Shown one piece after another: positions 16,833-26,665 of a stretch of 64,000 nt of DNA. The DNA comes from Streptomyces gardneri. Its GTDB lineage: Bacteria > Actinomycetota > Actinomycetes > Streptomycetales > Streptomycetaceae. Position numbers and translations under genes: made by a program. Under the pieces are notes generated by a model that saw nothing but the letters and a program-made list of their open reading frames with translations, made no database searches and was not told the origin of the DNA. The stretch's first letter is position 1; each line of letters begins with the position of its first letter. The stretch spans positions 1-64,000 of the forward strand of contig NZ_BJMN01000043.1 in assembly GCF_006539185.1 (NCBI RefSeq). The letters run 5' to 3'.

Positions 16833-16999
16833 TTTCGGCCAACTTGTTTCGGCCAGGACGGCCCGGGAAGCCGAGCGTCACCCGTACGGGCGGTCTTCGC
16901 CCAGCGTGTCGTTCCGGGCATATGCCGTTCGGTACGTTCGCAACAAATCGGCCCCCGTCAACGGCTGGAACCGTCGGCGAGGGCCTGAACCACTAGTGG
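16833..16999. promoter_or_regulatory. Upstream region of the HTH gene with repeats
   Basis: The 284-bp gap between the RibD-like gene and the HTH gene carries a direct repeat TTTCGGCCA (16833-16841 and 16847-16855, 14-bp period) and the perfect palindrome CCACTAGTGG (16990-16999), which ends 15 nt before the GTG of the HTH gene. The palindrome is a candidate operator. Confidence 0.35.
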
Positions 17000-17014
17000 A
17001 AGAACAGTCCACCC

Positions 17015-18066
17015 GTGATCTATCGCAACTTTATCGCGCCCTCGCGCGACTTCACCCAGCTGACCAACGCCCTCATCCGGCATCCGCGCCTCGACTCCCA
17101 CGCGACGCGCCTCCTGACCTGGCAGCTCTCCCTCCCGGCACACGCCCGCGAAACCCTCTCCGACACCGCCAAGCGCGCCCGGATCGGGGCCACTTCCTTC
17201 ATCACCGCCAAGCGGCAGCTCAAGGCCGAGGGGTACGTGCACGAGCGCAGGGTCCAGATGACCGGCGGGCTCTGGGCCACCCAACAGCTCGTCTCCAGCA
17301 CGCCGTTACGCCCCGAGGAAGCCGCCAAGGTCTTCGCCCGTCTGCCTGCCCACACCGGCATCGAGCGGGTGTATCCGCAGGTGGCGCCGAGTGCCCGCCC
17401 TCCGGCCGTCGGTGGTCCGACACCCCCGTCGACCGACGGTCATCCAGAGAAAACACCGGAGGGAAAGACCTCCAACCCTCCGCCCGAGCCGGAGCACGAG
17501 CCCCGTCCGGAGCGGGAGCCCGATCCCGAGTCCGATCCGGAATCCGAACCCGAAGGCGAACCCGGGCCCGACCCCCAATTCGTCGAGGCCCGCGCCCTCG
17601 TCGGCGCCCTCCCCCCCTCTCCCCCGCCCTCCGCCGCATCCCGCCCGGCATGCGCGACGAGCTCACCCTCCTCGTCGCCCGCTGGCTCGCCGCCGGGCAC
17701 ACCTCCGCCGACGTCCACGAGCACCTCCGGCTCGGCCTGCCCGGCGCCGGGACGCCCGTACGCCGGCCAGGCGGGCTCGTGCGGTACCTCCTGAAGGACG
17801 TACCGCCCCTCGCCCCGCCCCCTGCCCCGCAGGGGCCCCCGCGCCTCTCCGCGCGCCTCGAAGGCGCCGTGGAGTGCTCCGGGAGACACGTCCAGCCCAT
17901 GCTGTTCCGGCCCGTCGCCGACGAGACGCTCTGCCCGGGCTGCGCGGCGACCCCGTGCCGCCTCAGGGCTCCCGAGGCGGCAGGTCCTCGCGTGGTGGCA
18001 TCGGGGGTGCGTCGCGGAAGCGGCGGCGGTCGCGGGCTCCCGGTGGGGCGTCGGCCAGGCGGATGA
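17015..18066 (+). pseudogene. HTH-domain protein broken by a frameshift in a C7 tract
   Basis: The N-terminal part (MIYRNFIAPSRDFTQLTNAL onward) is a winged-helix/replication-initiator-like HTH of a family common in Streptomyces, followed by a Pro/Glu-rich linker. At the C7 run 17611-17617 the reading frame is lost. Adding one C would join it to the next frame, giving ALPPLSPALRRIPPGMRDEL and a helical C-terminal domain through VRYLLKDVPP and a CPGC motif, ending at 18066. The tail overlaps the convergent GGDEF gene by about 100 nt. This is a sequencing error, a phase-variable gene or a recent pseudogene. Confidence 0.7.
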
Positions 18067-19111
18067 CCGTGCCGTCGCGGCCCGCCACGACCGGCTTCGC
18101 CGAGCGTGCGGCCTTCGCCTGGTACTGGGCGGCGTCCGCGAGCCGGAAGAGGCGGCGCGCCGACCTGAGCGGGCCGATCGGGTCGCCCGTGGACGCCACC
18201 CCGCAGGCCACGCCCTCGCCGAGCTCCAGTTCCGCCGCCCGTACGCAGAGCTCCTCGGCGACCGCGACCACCTCGTCCGCCGTCGGGCCGACCGTGAGGA
18301 GGCAGAACTCGTCGCCGCCGAGGCGGGCCGCGAGGGCGCCGGGGAGCCGGGCGCCGCAGCGGGAGAGCACGGAGCCGAAGCGTTCGAGGAGCCGGTCGCC
18401 GACGGCGTGGCCGTGGGTGTCGTTGACCCGCTTGAGGCCGTTCAGGTCGCAGACCAGCAGGCTCACGACGGAGCCGTCGACCCGGTAGCGCTCGATGGCC
18501 TCGTCCAGGCGGGTGTCGACGGCCCGCCGGTTGGCGAGCCCGGTGAGCGGGTCGGTGAAGGCCAGCTTGCGGACCTCTTCCAGGCGTTCCGCCTGGGCGA
18601 TGCCGGCCGCGACGACCGCCGCGAGGACGGTCGCGAAGTCGGCGTCCGCCCGGGTGAAAGGTTTCGCCTCGGGCGGCCGCGCCACGTACAGCTCGCCCCA
18701 GGCCCGGCCGTGCAGCACGATCGGGGCGACCACGCAACAGCCCCGTCCGCGCCTGCGCAGGCCCGTCACGCGGCCGGTCGGGACCCGGTCGTCGGCGGTC
18801 TCCACCCAGGCGTCAGGCTCGCCGCCGCCGGCCCACTGCTCGTGCAGGAACTCGGTGATCTCGGGGAACTGGTGCACCGGATACGTCTCCGAGTCCGGGA
18901 ACTCCTCCTCGCCCACGGCCCGCTCCCCGGCGTTGACCAGGACCTTGAGTCTGCCGTGGTCCCGCTCCCAGACGGAGAGGGCGGCGAACGTCCCGTCGAG
19001 CCCCTCGCAGGACCCGAGCGCCGCCGCCCGCCAGAACTCGCGTGGAGTGTGCGCCGCCGCCATCCCCTGCGCCAGCGCCACTACGGCCCGCAGCCGCACA
19101 TCCTCACCCAT
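17963..19111 (-). CDS. cdgE: GAF-GGDEF diguanylate cyclase (CdgE-like)
   Basis: A 382-residue protein with a GAF-type sensor domain (about residues 15-170) and a GGDEF domain (about 185-345). The active-site signature is intact (GGDEF, residues 265-269), so it should make the second messenger c-di-GMP from two GTP. The RxxD inhibitory I-site normally found just upstream is absent. By context it matches SCO4931 (CdgE) as I recall it. A BldD-type site lies 45-57 nt upstream of the start. The C-terminus is Arg/Pro-rich. ATG at 19111. Confidence 0.87.
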   Translation of the reverse strand: MGEDVRLRAVVALAQGMAAAHTPREFWRAAALGSCEGLDGTFAALSVWERDHGRLKVLVNAGERAVGEEEFPDSETYPVHQFPEITEFLHEQWAGGGEPDAWVETADDRVPTGRVTGLRRRGRGCCVVAPIVLHGRAWGELYVARPPEAKPFTRADADFATVLAAVVAAGIAQAERLEEVRKLAFTDPLTGLANRRAVDTRLDEAIERYRVDGSVVSLLVCDLNGLKRVNDTHGHAVGDRLLERFGSVLSRCGARLPGALAARLGGDEFCLLTVGPTADEVVAVAEELCVRAAELELGEGVACGVASTGDPIGPLRSARRLFRLADAAQYQAKAARSAKPVVAGRDGTVIRLADAPPGARDRRRFRDAPPMPPREDLPPREP

Positions 19112-19154
19112 TCCTCCAGCTTAGGGAGGTTTGACCCGTTTTCCCCTGCGAGAC

Positions 19155-19169
19155 GTCACGGAAAGTGAC
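19155..19169. promoter_or_regulatory. BldD-like binding site upstream of the GGDEF gene
   Basis: GTCAC-GGAAA-GTGAC is a 15-bp dyad. TCAC at 19156-19159 and GTGA at 19165-19168 fit the TnAC-n5-GTnA half-sites of the BldD consensus; the central C(A/T)G does not match. Confidence 0.55.
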
Positions 19170-19229
19170 ATTTAGTGCAAATAGGGACGGATGGGCCAAG
19201 AGGGCAGGAGGGCAGGAGAGGGCACTCCC

Positions 19230-20018
19230 TCACTCCCCCGGCCACTCCGGCTTCCGCTTCTCGTTGAACGCCGCCACGCCCTCCGCCCGGTCGCCGGAGA
19301 AGGCCACCGACCGCCACGCCGCGTCCTCGACCTCCAGGCCGGCCCGCAGGTCCAGGCCCTGGCCGAGGCGCATGGCCTTCTTGGCGGCGCGCAGCCCGAC
19401 CGGCGAGTTGACCGCGATCCGCCCGGCCAGCTCCAGGGCGCCCGTCCGCGCGTCCTCGGCCAGGAGGTCGACGAGGCCCAGCTCGCGGGCCTCCGCCGCC
19501 TCCACGCGGCGCGCCGTGAAGACCAGCTCGGCGGCGCGCGCCGCGCCCACCCGGCGCGGGAGGAGCTGCGTACCGCCGCCGCCGGGGATGACGCCGACGG
19601 AGACCTCGGGGAGGCCGACGACGGCGGTCCCGTCGGCGACGATCACGTCGCAGGCGAGGGCCAGCTCGAAGCCGCCGCCGAGGGCGAAGCCGTGCACGGC
19701 GGCGACCGTCGGCATGGGCAGTTCGAGGACGCCGGTGTAGGCGGCGCGGGCGGTCGGACGCTGGCGGACGAGCTCGGCGTCGGTGAAGGAGTTGCGCTCC
19801 TTGAGGTCGGCGCCGACGCAGAAGGCCCGGTCGTTCGAGGAGGTGAGGACGGTGACGCGGACCGAGGCGTCGGCGGCGAGCGCGTCGCAGGCCGCGCCGA
19901 GGGAGCGGGCCATCTCGGAGGAGACGGCGTTCATCGCCTTGGGGCGGTCGAGGACCAGCTCCGCCACATGGCCGTCCTTCCGGACCACCACGAACTCACC
20001 AAAACGCTGCTCGGACAT
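19230..20018 (-). CDS. Enoyl-CoA hydratase/isomerase family protein
   Basis: A 262-residue crotonase-fold enzyme. The oxyanion-hole segments are DRAFCVGADLKE and HGFALGGGFELAL. The two catalytic Glu positions of hydratases fall in PEVSVGVIPGGGG and the preceding GGGFELA loop. Likely substrates are enoyl-CoA esters of fatty-acid or branched-chain amino-acid breakdown. ATG at 20018. It lies on the same strand as cya, 64 bp downstream of that gene, and may be cotranscribed with it. Confidence 0.9.
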   Translation of the reverse strand: MSEQRFGEFVVVRKDGHVAELVLDRPKAMNAVSSEMARSLGAACDALAADASVRVTVLTSSNDRAFCVGADLKERNSFTDAELVRQRPTARAAYTGVLELPMPTVAAVHGFALGGGFELALACDVIVADGTAVVGLPEVSVGVIPGGGGTQLLPRRVGAARAAELVFTARRVEAAEARELGLVDLLAEDARTGALELAGRIAVNSPVGLRAAKKAMRLGQGLDLRAGLEVEDAAWRSVAFSGDRAEGVAAFNEKRKPEWPGE

Positions 20019-20082
20019 GCCGTACGCCCTCCCGACCCGCTCGGGCCCGTCAACGATGGTTAACGGGCGTTCACCCGAGATC

Positions 20083-21249
20083 CTAAGTCGGGCGGCGGGT
20101 CAGGAGCCAGGGCTCGACGACACCGAGGCCTCGTACCGGCCTCTGCCACATCGGCTGGAGCGCGAAGCGGTAGCGCGCCGCCTCCCGGCCCTCCTTCTCC
20201 GCGCGGACGGCCTCCTCGGCCGCCTCCGTCTCGGAGGCGGGCGCGTCCCCGGCCCTGGAGAGCTCCGCCGCGAGCGCGCCGTCGACGAGGACGGCGTCCT
20301 TCGGCGCTATCGAGGTGAGGCGGCTCGCGAGGTTCACGGTCGTGCCGAAGACGTCGCCCATGCGGGTGGTCACCGTGCCGAAGGCGATGCCGACCCGCAG
20401 CGCGGGCATCGTCTCGTCGTGGCCGAGGGTCTCGATGAGCCGGAGCGCGATCTCGGCGGCCGTGCCGGGGTCGTCGGCGCAGTAGAGCACCTCGTCGCCG
20501 AGGGTCTTGATGAGCCGGCCGCCGTGCGCGGCGACGAGGTCGGCGCAGGTCGTCTCGAAGGCCTCGACGAGTTCGCCGAGCTCCTCCTCCTCCAGGCGGC
20601 GGGTGAGCCGGGTGAAGCCGACGAGGTCCGCGAAGCCGACCGCGAGCCGCCGGTCGACCATCTCCTCGTCGTCGGCGGCCTGCACGAGGACCCGGCCGGT
20701 GGCGGCGGCGAGCTGCCGCCGCCACACGTAGATCAGGAACTCCTCCAGCTCGGGCAGGAGCAGCTCGACGAGGGGGTACGTCACCTCGGTGCGGGTCATA
20801 CCGGGCTCGGGCGGCTCGGTGAGGCCCTCCAGGAAGGAATCGATCTGCCACTCGGCCAGCCGGGCGGTGGTCTGGCCGGTGGAGCGGGCGACCTGGACGG
20901 CCATGGGCTCACTGAGCAGTCCGGCCTCGACGAGACCGGCGAGGCGGCGCAGCGCGAGGACGTCGGCCTCGGTGAGCGCCTTGGCCTGGCCGATGTCGGC
21001 GAAGCCCATCGCGCGCCAGAAGCGGGAGGCGAGCTCCATGGAGACACCGGCGGTGCGGGCGGCCTGGAACGGCGTGTAGCGGCGGTCGGCGCCGAGGATC
21101 AGCTGTTCGAGACGGATGGCGAGGGGGTCGTCACTCGGCTCGGCCGTGTGGTCGACCTCGTGGTGCGGGGTGGGATACGTGGGCGGTTCGGGGTTGGGGT
21201 TCGCGGGTGGCTCGGCGCCGTCGCCCGCGTTCGCGTCGTCGACGGTCAC
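20083..21249 (-). CDS. cya: Class III adenylate cyclase
   Basis: A 388-residue cytoplasmic protein without membrane segments. An N-terminal MerR-like regulatory region (YTPFQAARTAGVSMELASRF) precedes the cyclase homology domain (about residues 200-330), which contains VGFADLVGFTRLTRRL with the metal-binding Asp, and TLGDEVLY. It should convert ATP to cAMP; in Streptomyces cAMP acts through Crp in germination and development. The GTG at 21249 has AGGAGG 6 nt upstream. Gene order next to birA matches SCO4928 as I recall it. Confidence 0.92.
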   Translation of the reverse strand: MTVDDANAGDGAEPPANPNPEPPTYPTPHHEVDHTAEPSDDPLAIRLEQLILGADRRYTPFQAARTAGVSMELASRFWRAMGFADIGQAKALTEADVLALRRLAGLVEAGLLSEPMAVQVARSTGQTTARLAEWQIDSFLEGLTEPPEPGMTRTEVTYPLVELLLPELEEFLIYVWRRQLAAATGRVLVQAADDEEMVDRRLAVGFADLVGFTRLTRRLEEEELGELVEAFETTCADLVAAHGGRLIKTLGDEVLYCADDPGTAAEIALRLIETLGHDETMPALRVGIAFGTVTTRMGDVFGTTVNLASRLTSIAPKDAVLVDGALAAELSRAGDAPASETEAAEEAVRAEKEGREAARYRFALQPMWQRPVRGLGVVEPWLLTRRPT

Positions 21250-21404
21250 CGGCCGCCTCCTGCCCGTTCCCTGCCCACTTGTCCTGCCGATCTGTCGCCT
21301 GGATCGCGCTCCACGATACGGCAGGTGTGGAATGGCTCACGCCTGAACGGCGAGCCATTCCGTCCCTTGGCCGTGTCCGGCCCGTCCCGGCGCCGCCCGC
21401 GCCG

Positions 21405-22256
21405 TCAGGCGGGAGTCCGCAGGTGGACGATGTCGCCCGCGCCGACGGCCTCCGTGCCGCCGCCCTCCGTGGCCACCACGAGGCGCCCGTCGCCGTCCAG
21501 GGCGACCGCCTCGCCCTCCAGCATCCGCTCGCCGGGCAGGTCGGCCCGGACGCGGCGGCCGAGGGTCGCGCAGCCGGCCGCGTAGGCCTGCTGGAGGCCC
21601 GAGGCGGCGGGGTCGCCGTCGGCCCGTACCCAGTCGCCGTACCACTGGGCGAGGGAGCGCAGGACGGCCCGCAGGAGGGTGTCCCGGTCGGTGGAGACGG
21701 CGCCGGCGAGGAGGAGGGAGCCGGCCCCCGGGACGGGGAGCTCGTCCTCGCGGAGGGTGACGTTGATGCCGAGGCCGACGACGATGGCGTCCTCTCCGGC
21801 ACGCTCGGCGAGGATGCCGCCGGTCTTGCGCTCCTCGCCGCCGACGGAAACCAGCAGGTCGTTCGGCCACTTGAGGGACATGTCGGTCCCGGCGGCCTTC
21901 GCGAGGCCCGTCGCGGCGGCCACGCCGGTGAGCAGCGGGAGCCAGCCCCAGCGGTGCACGGGCACGGCCGGCTTGAGGAGGACGGAGAGGAAGAGTCCGG
22001 AGCGGGCGGGCGCCGTCCAGCTGCGGTCGAGGCGGCCGCGGCCCGAGGTCTGCTCCTCGGCGACGAGTACCGCGCCTTCGGGCAGGTCGTCGGCGCGGGC
22101 GGCGAGGTCGCTGTTGGTGGAGCCGGTGCTGGTGACCACGTCGAGCGAGGTCCACAGACCGTCGGGCTGCACGAGCGCGCGGCGCAGGGCGGGGGCGTTC
22201 AGCGGGGGCCGGTCGAGGTCGGACCAGGGCCGGTCGGAGCCTTGAGAGGTCGTCAT
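21405..22256 (-). CDS. birA: Biotin--[acetyl-CoA-carboxylase] ligase
   Basis: A 283-residue biotin protein ligase. GRGRLDRSW is the biotinyl-AMP-binding motif and KWPNDLLV the conserved catalytic block. There is no N-terminal winged helix, so it is a monofunctional ligase and not a BirA-type repressor. It is divergent from pccB, 134 bp apart, and its protein substrates include the biotin carboxyl carrier domain of AccA2 encoded 6 kb away. ATG at 22256. Confidence 0.93.
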   Translation of the reverse strand: MTTSQGSDRPWSDLDRPPLNAPALRRALVQPDGLWTSLDVVTSTGSTNSDLAARADDLPEGAVLVAEEQTSGRGRLDRSWTAPARSGLFLSVLLKPAVPVHRWGWLPLLTGVAAATGLAKAAGTDMSLKWPNDLLVSVGGEERKTGGILAERAGEDAIVVGLGINVTLREDELPVPGAGSLLLAGAVSTDRDTLLRAVLRSLAQWYGDWVRADGDPAASGLQQAYAAGCATLGRRVRADLPGERMLEGEAVALDGDGRLVVATEGGGTEAVGAGDIVHLRTPA

Positions 22257-22390
22257 GCAAGCCAGAGTAGGTGTGGCAAAGACCGCAGTGCCGAACCGTA
22301 TCCGCGTCGATACGCTACGGGTCAGTAGGCCAGCAGTAGCCCATTCGTAGTCAACGAACCCCCCGTGACCAGGCAGGGAGCCGCATCCCG

Positions 22391-23992
<1,602 letters not shown>

Positions 23993-24019
23993 CCACGTAC
24001 GAGCGTCGAAGGAGCCGAT

Positions 24020-24232
24020 GTGATCAAGGTCGTACGAGGAAACCCGACGCCCGAGGAGCTGGCCGCCGCACTGGCGGTGGTCCAGGCCCGGGCCGCGGCC
24101 ACGGCGGCGGCGTCCGCCGAGGGTGGCGGCCCGGCGATACCGGAAGGGTGGTCGGATCCCTCGCGGATCGCACGTGCGGTACGGCACCGGCCGGGCCCCA
24201 GGGCCTGGGCCAGGTCGTACTGGCCCGTGTAG
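24020..24232 (+). CDS. pccE: Acyl-CoA carboxylase epsilon subunit
   Basis: A 70-residue protein, MIKVVRGNPTPEELAAALAV at its N-terminus, with a Trp-rich basic C-terminal end. Epsilon subunits are small actinobacterial proteins that bind the alpha-beta carboxylase complex and raise its activity. GTG start at 24020 with GAAGGAG upstream. It is in the same operon as pccB and followed by a strong terminator. Confidence 0.92.
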   Translation: MIKVVRGNPTPEELAAALAVVQARAAATAAASAEGGGPAIPEGWSDPSRIARAVRHRPGPRAWARSYWPV

Positions 24233-24246
24233 CCGTTCCACGCCGG

Positions 24247-24283
24247 AAGGCCGGACCCCGTGTGCGGGGGGTCCGGCCTTTCG
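24247..24283. terminator. Terminator after pccBE
   Basis: A perfect 13-bp stem (24247-24259 with 24268-24280) with an 8-nt loop, followed by TTC. It is shared with the convergent MFS gene. Confidence 0.85.
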
Positions 24284-24306
24284 CATGTCCGCTCGGTGGC
24301 GGGCGC

Positions 24307-25701
24307 TCACGTACGGCGGAGGAAGACGCCGGCGAGTACGGCTCCGACCGCGACGATCGCGGCGTTGACGAGGACCGCGAGGCCGATGCCGTCGAGGAGC
24401 ACGGGCGCGGTGACGACGACGGCGCTCATGACCGGTGTGCCCATGGTGATGCCGATCTGCTGGGTCATGGTCGCGAGCCCGGTCGCCATGCCCTGCTCGC
24501 CGTCGGGGATGCCCGAGGTGGCGGTGACCATGAAGCCGACGATCGCGAGCATGTTGCCGACGCCGCCGGCGAAGGTCGCGGCGAGCAGCAGGGCGAGGCT
24601 GCCGCGGTCGTCGCCGAGCCCGTACAGGGAGAGGGTGGCGACGGCCTGGAGGAGTCCGCCGGAGACGAGGGCGGAGCGGGCGCCGAAGCGGCCGATGAAG
24701 CGGGAGGCGAGGACGCCGCCGAGGATCGTGCCGGCGCCGAGGACGCCGAAGGACAGCCCGGCGGCGAGCGGCGAGAAGCCCAGGACGTCCTGGAGGTACA
24801 GCGTCATGAGGAAGACCAGCGAGGTCTCGGTGACGAAGGCGACGAGCCCGGCGAGGTTGCCCCAGACGACGGTGCGGCGCTTCAGGACGTGGACGGGGAC
24901 GAGCGGTGAGGCGGCCCGCCGTTCGACGAGGACGAAGGCCACGAGGAGGGCCGCGCCGGCGGCGAGGGCGGTGAGCGCGGTGGGGTCGGTCCAGCCGTGC
25001 TCTCCGGCGACGGTGAGGCCGTAGACGAGGGCGAGGAGTCCGCCGGTGACCGTGACCGCGCCGGGGATGTCGAGGCGGGGGCGGACGGCGGGGCGGCTCT
25101 CGCTCAGGACGGCGGGGGCGACGAGGAGGACGGCGAGCGCCACCGGCACGTTGACGAAGAACGCCCAGCGCCAGGAGAGCAGGTCCGTGAGGACGCCGCC
25201 GAGGATCGCGCCGGTGGTGAAGCCCGCGGACATGAGGGCGCCGTTGAGGCCGAGCGCCTTGGCGCGCAGCGGGCCCTCGGGGAAGGAGGCGGTGAGCAGG
25301 GAGAGCCCCGCGGGGGTGACGGCGGCGGTGGCGAGGCCCTGGGCGACCCGGGCGGCCATGAGCATCTCGGGGCCGGTGGCGAGTCCTCCGACGAGCGAGG
25401 AGACGCCGAGGAGGGCCATGCCGCCGAGGAAGAGCCGGCGGCGGCCGATCAGGTCGGCGACGCGCCCGAAGAGGAGGGTGAATCCGGCGGCGGCGAGGGC
25501 GAAGGCGGTGGCGATCCACTGGAGGCCGCCGAGGGTGAAGCCGAGTCCCTGACCGATGACGGGCAGCGCCACGTTCAGGATCGAGAAGTCGACGGCCAGC
25601 ATGAACTGGGCGAGGAGGAGCACGACGAGGACGAGCCGCATCCGGCCGGTCATCCGGGCTTCGGCGTGTTCGGTGGGGGTGGGGAGATCCAGGGCGACCA
25701 T
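24307..25701 (-). CDS. MFS transporter, DHA2/EmrB-QacA type
   Basis: A 464-residue, probably 14-TM proton-coupled exporter. Family motifs visible are LAVDFSILNVALPVIGQGLG in the first helix region, GRVADLIGRRR in the 2-3 loop and the motif C-like GLATAAVTPAG and GAILGGVLTD segments. Such pumps export antibiotics or lipophilic compounds. It is divergent from a TetR gene, with TTAATGG-type operators between them, so expression is probably induced by a substrate. ATG at 25701. Confidence 0.9.
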   Translation of the reverse strand: MVALDLPTPTEHAEARMTGRMRLVLVVLLLAQFMLAVDFSILNVALPVIGQGLGFTLGGLQWIATAFALAAAGFTLLFGRVADLIGRRRLFLGGMALLGVSSLVGGLATGPEMLMAARVAQGLATAAVTPAGLSLLTASFPEGPLRAKALGLNGALMSAGFTTGAILGGVLTDLLSWRWAFFVNVPVALAVLLVAPAVLSESRPAVRPRLDIPGAVTVTGGLLALVYGLTVAGEHGWTDPTALTALAAGAALLVAFVLVERRAASPLVPVHVLKRRTVVWGNLAGLVAFVTETSLVFLMTLYLQDVLGFSPLAAGLSFGVLGAGTILGGVLASRFIGRFGARSALVSGGLLQAVATLSLYGLGDDRGSLALLLAATFAGGVGNMLAIVGFMVTATSGIPDGEQGMATGLATMTQQIGITMGTPVMSAVVVTAPVLLDGIGLAVLVNAAIVAVGAVLAGVFLRRT

Positions 25702-25711
25702 GCGTACAACC

Positions 25712-25778
25712 CCTTAATGGGAAGATGGTTCCGTTAAGATGTCCCGTACCGTAGCAGAGTCGAAGGACTTAATGGAAC
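25712..25778. promoter_or_regulatory. TetR operator half-sites between pump and repressor
   Basis: CTTAATGG (25713-25720) and CCGTTAAG (25731-25738) form an imperfect dyad. A third copy, CTTAATGGAAC (25768-25778), matches GTTCCGTTAAG (25728-25738) as an inverted repeat with one mismatch and overlaps the start of tetR. Binding here would repress both genes. Confidence 0.6.
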
Positions 25779-26407
25779 AGGAGACCCGTTTGACTGAGAG
25801 CCGACCGGCCTCGCCCGGCACCCTGCGCCCCGGCGGCCGCACCGCGAAGGTCCGCGGGGCCGTCCTCGACGCCACCCGGGACGCCCTCGCGGAGACCGGC
25901 TTCCACGCCCTGAACATGGACCGGATCGCCGCGAGCGCGGGCGTCGGCAAGACGACCGTCTACCGCCGCTGGGGCTCCCCCGTCGGCCTCGTCACCGACC
26001 TCCTGCACGACATGGCGGAGCAGTCCCTGCCCGCCGCCGACACCGGCGCCCTCGCGGGCGACCTGCGGGCCAACGCCGAACTCGTCCGGGACACGCTGAC
26101 CCACCCCCGGATGGGCGCCGTCTTCCACGCGGTCATCGCCGCGGCGGCCTGCGACGAGGAGTGCGCCCGCGCGCTCGCCGGCTTCTACCGGACCCGGCTC
26201 GCCGAATGGGCCCCGGTCGTCGCCAGAGGCGCGGAACGCGGCGAGATCCCCGCCGGCACGGACCCGGTGGAGCTGCTCCGCGCCGTCTCCGCGCCGCTCT
26301 ACTACCGCTTCGCCGTCACCCACGAGGAGCTCACCGGGGACGTGGCCGGACGGGCCGCGGAGGCGGCGCTCGCGGCGGCGCGCGCCGGCGTGTTCGTCCG
26401 CGAATAG
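25772..26407 (+). CDS. TetR-family repressor of the divergent MFS pump
   Basis: A 211-residue regulator. The TetR helix-turn-helix (about residues 35-75) contains GFHALNMDRIAASAGVGKTT then VYRRWG. The C-terminal domain (TetR_C type) has SAPLYYRFAVTHEELTGD. The ATG at 25772 has GAAGGA 5 nt upstream; an ATG at 25739 in the same frame would fall on the operator and promoter. It should sense a substrate of the neighbouring exporter. Confidence 0.88.
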   Translation: MEQETRLTESRPASPGTLRPGGRTAKVRGAVLDATRDALAETGFHALNMDRIAASAGVGKTTVYRRWGSPVGLVTDLLHDMAEQSLPAADTGALAGDLRANAELVRDTLTHPRMGAVFHAVIAAAACDEECARALAGFYRTRLAEWAPVVARGAERGEIPAGTDPVELLRAVSAPLYYRFAVTHEELTGDVAGRAAEAALAAARAGVFVRE

Positions 26408-26419
26408 TCCTTCGGCACA

Positions 26420-26451
26420 GGGGCGCTTGAGTATCCGTACTCAGGCGCCCC
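26420..26451. terminator. Terminator after tetR
   Basis: A 14-bp stem with one T-G wobble and loop TCCG (GGGGCGC...GCGCCCC). It lies between tetR and the small membrane protein. Confidence 0.82.
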
Positions 26452-26477
26452 GCGCGCCCCGCCCGGAGGATCGGAGC

Positions 26478-26606
26478 ATGTTGTGGTCCGACCCGAAGAA
26501 CCAGCCGCCGAAGTTCCTGCGCGACATGCAGGCGATGCTCCGCCGCACCGGCGTGCTCCTGGCACTGGCGATGGTGGTGGCGATGTTCGTCGTCAACGCG
26601 CGATGA
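26478..26606 (+). CDS. mmpB: Small membrane protein, MmpB-like
   Basis: A 42-residue protein, MLWSDPKNQPPKFLRDMQAM followed by LRRTGVLLALAMVVAMFVVN. It has one C-terminal membrane helix and a short cytoplasmic head. Streptomyces genomes carry such a peptide at this place (between pccE and maf), and I recall it being named morphogenic membrane protein MmpB. GGAG precedes the ATG by 5-6 nt. The name rests on memory of the sequence and gene order. Confidence 0.75.
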   Translation: MLWSDPKNQPPKFLRDMQAMLRRTGVLLALAMVVAMFVVNAR

Positions 26607-26665
26607 GCCGGTGACCGGCGCCGGTTCGGCGCGAACGGACGCACCGCACTGACTACGCTGACCCC

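Noticed and set aside
16717..17014. Upstream extension of the open frame that ends at 18066
   Set aside because: Its early part is out of frame with the HTH coding sequence and has shadow-like composition; only the part after 17617 shows real protein character.
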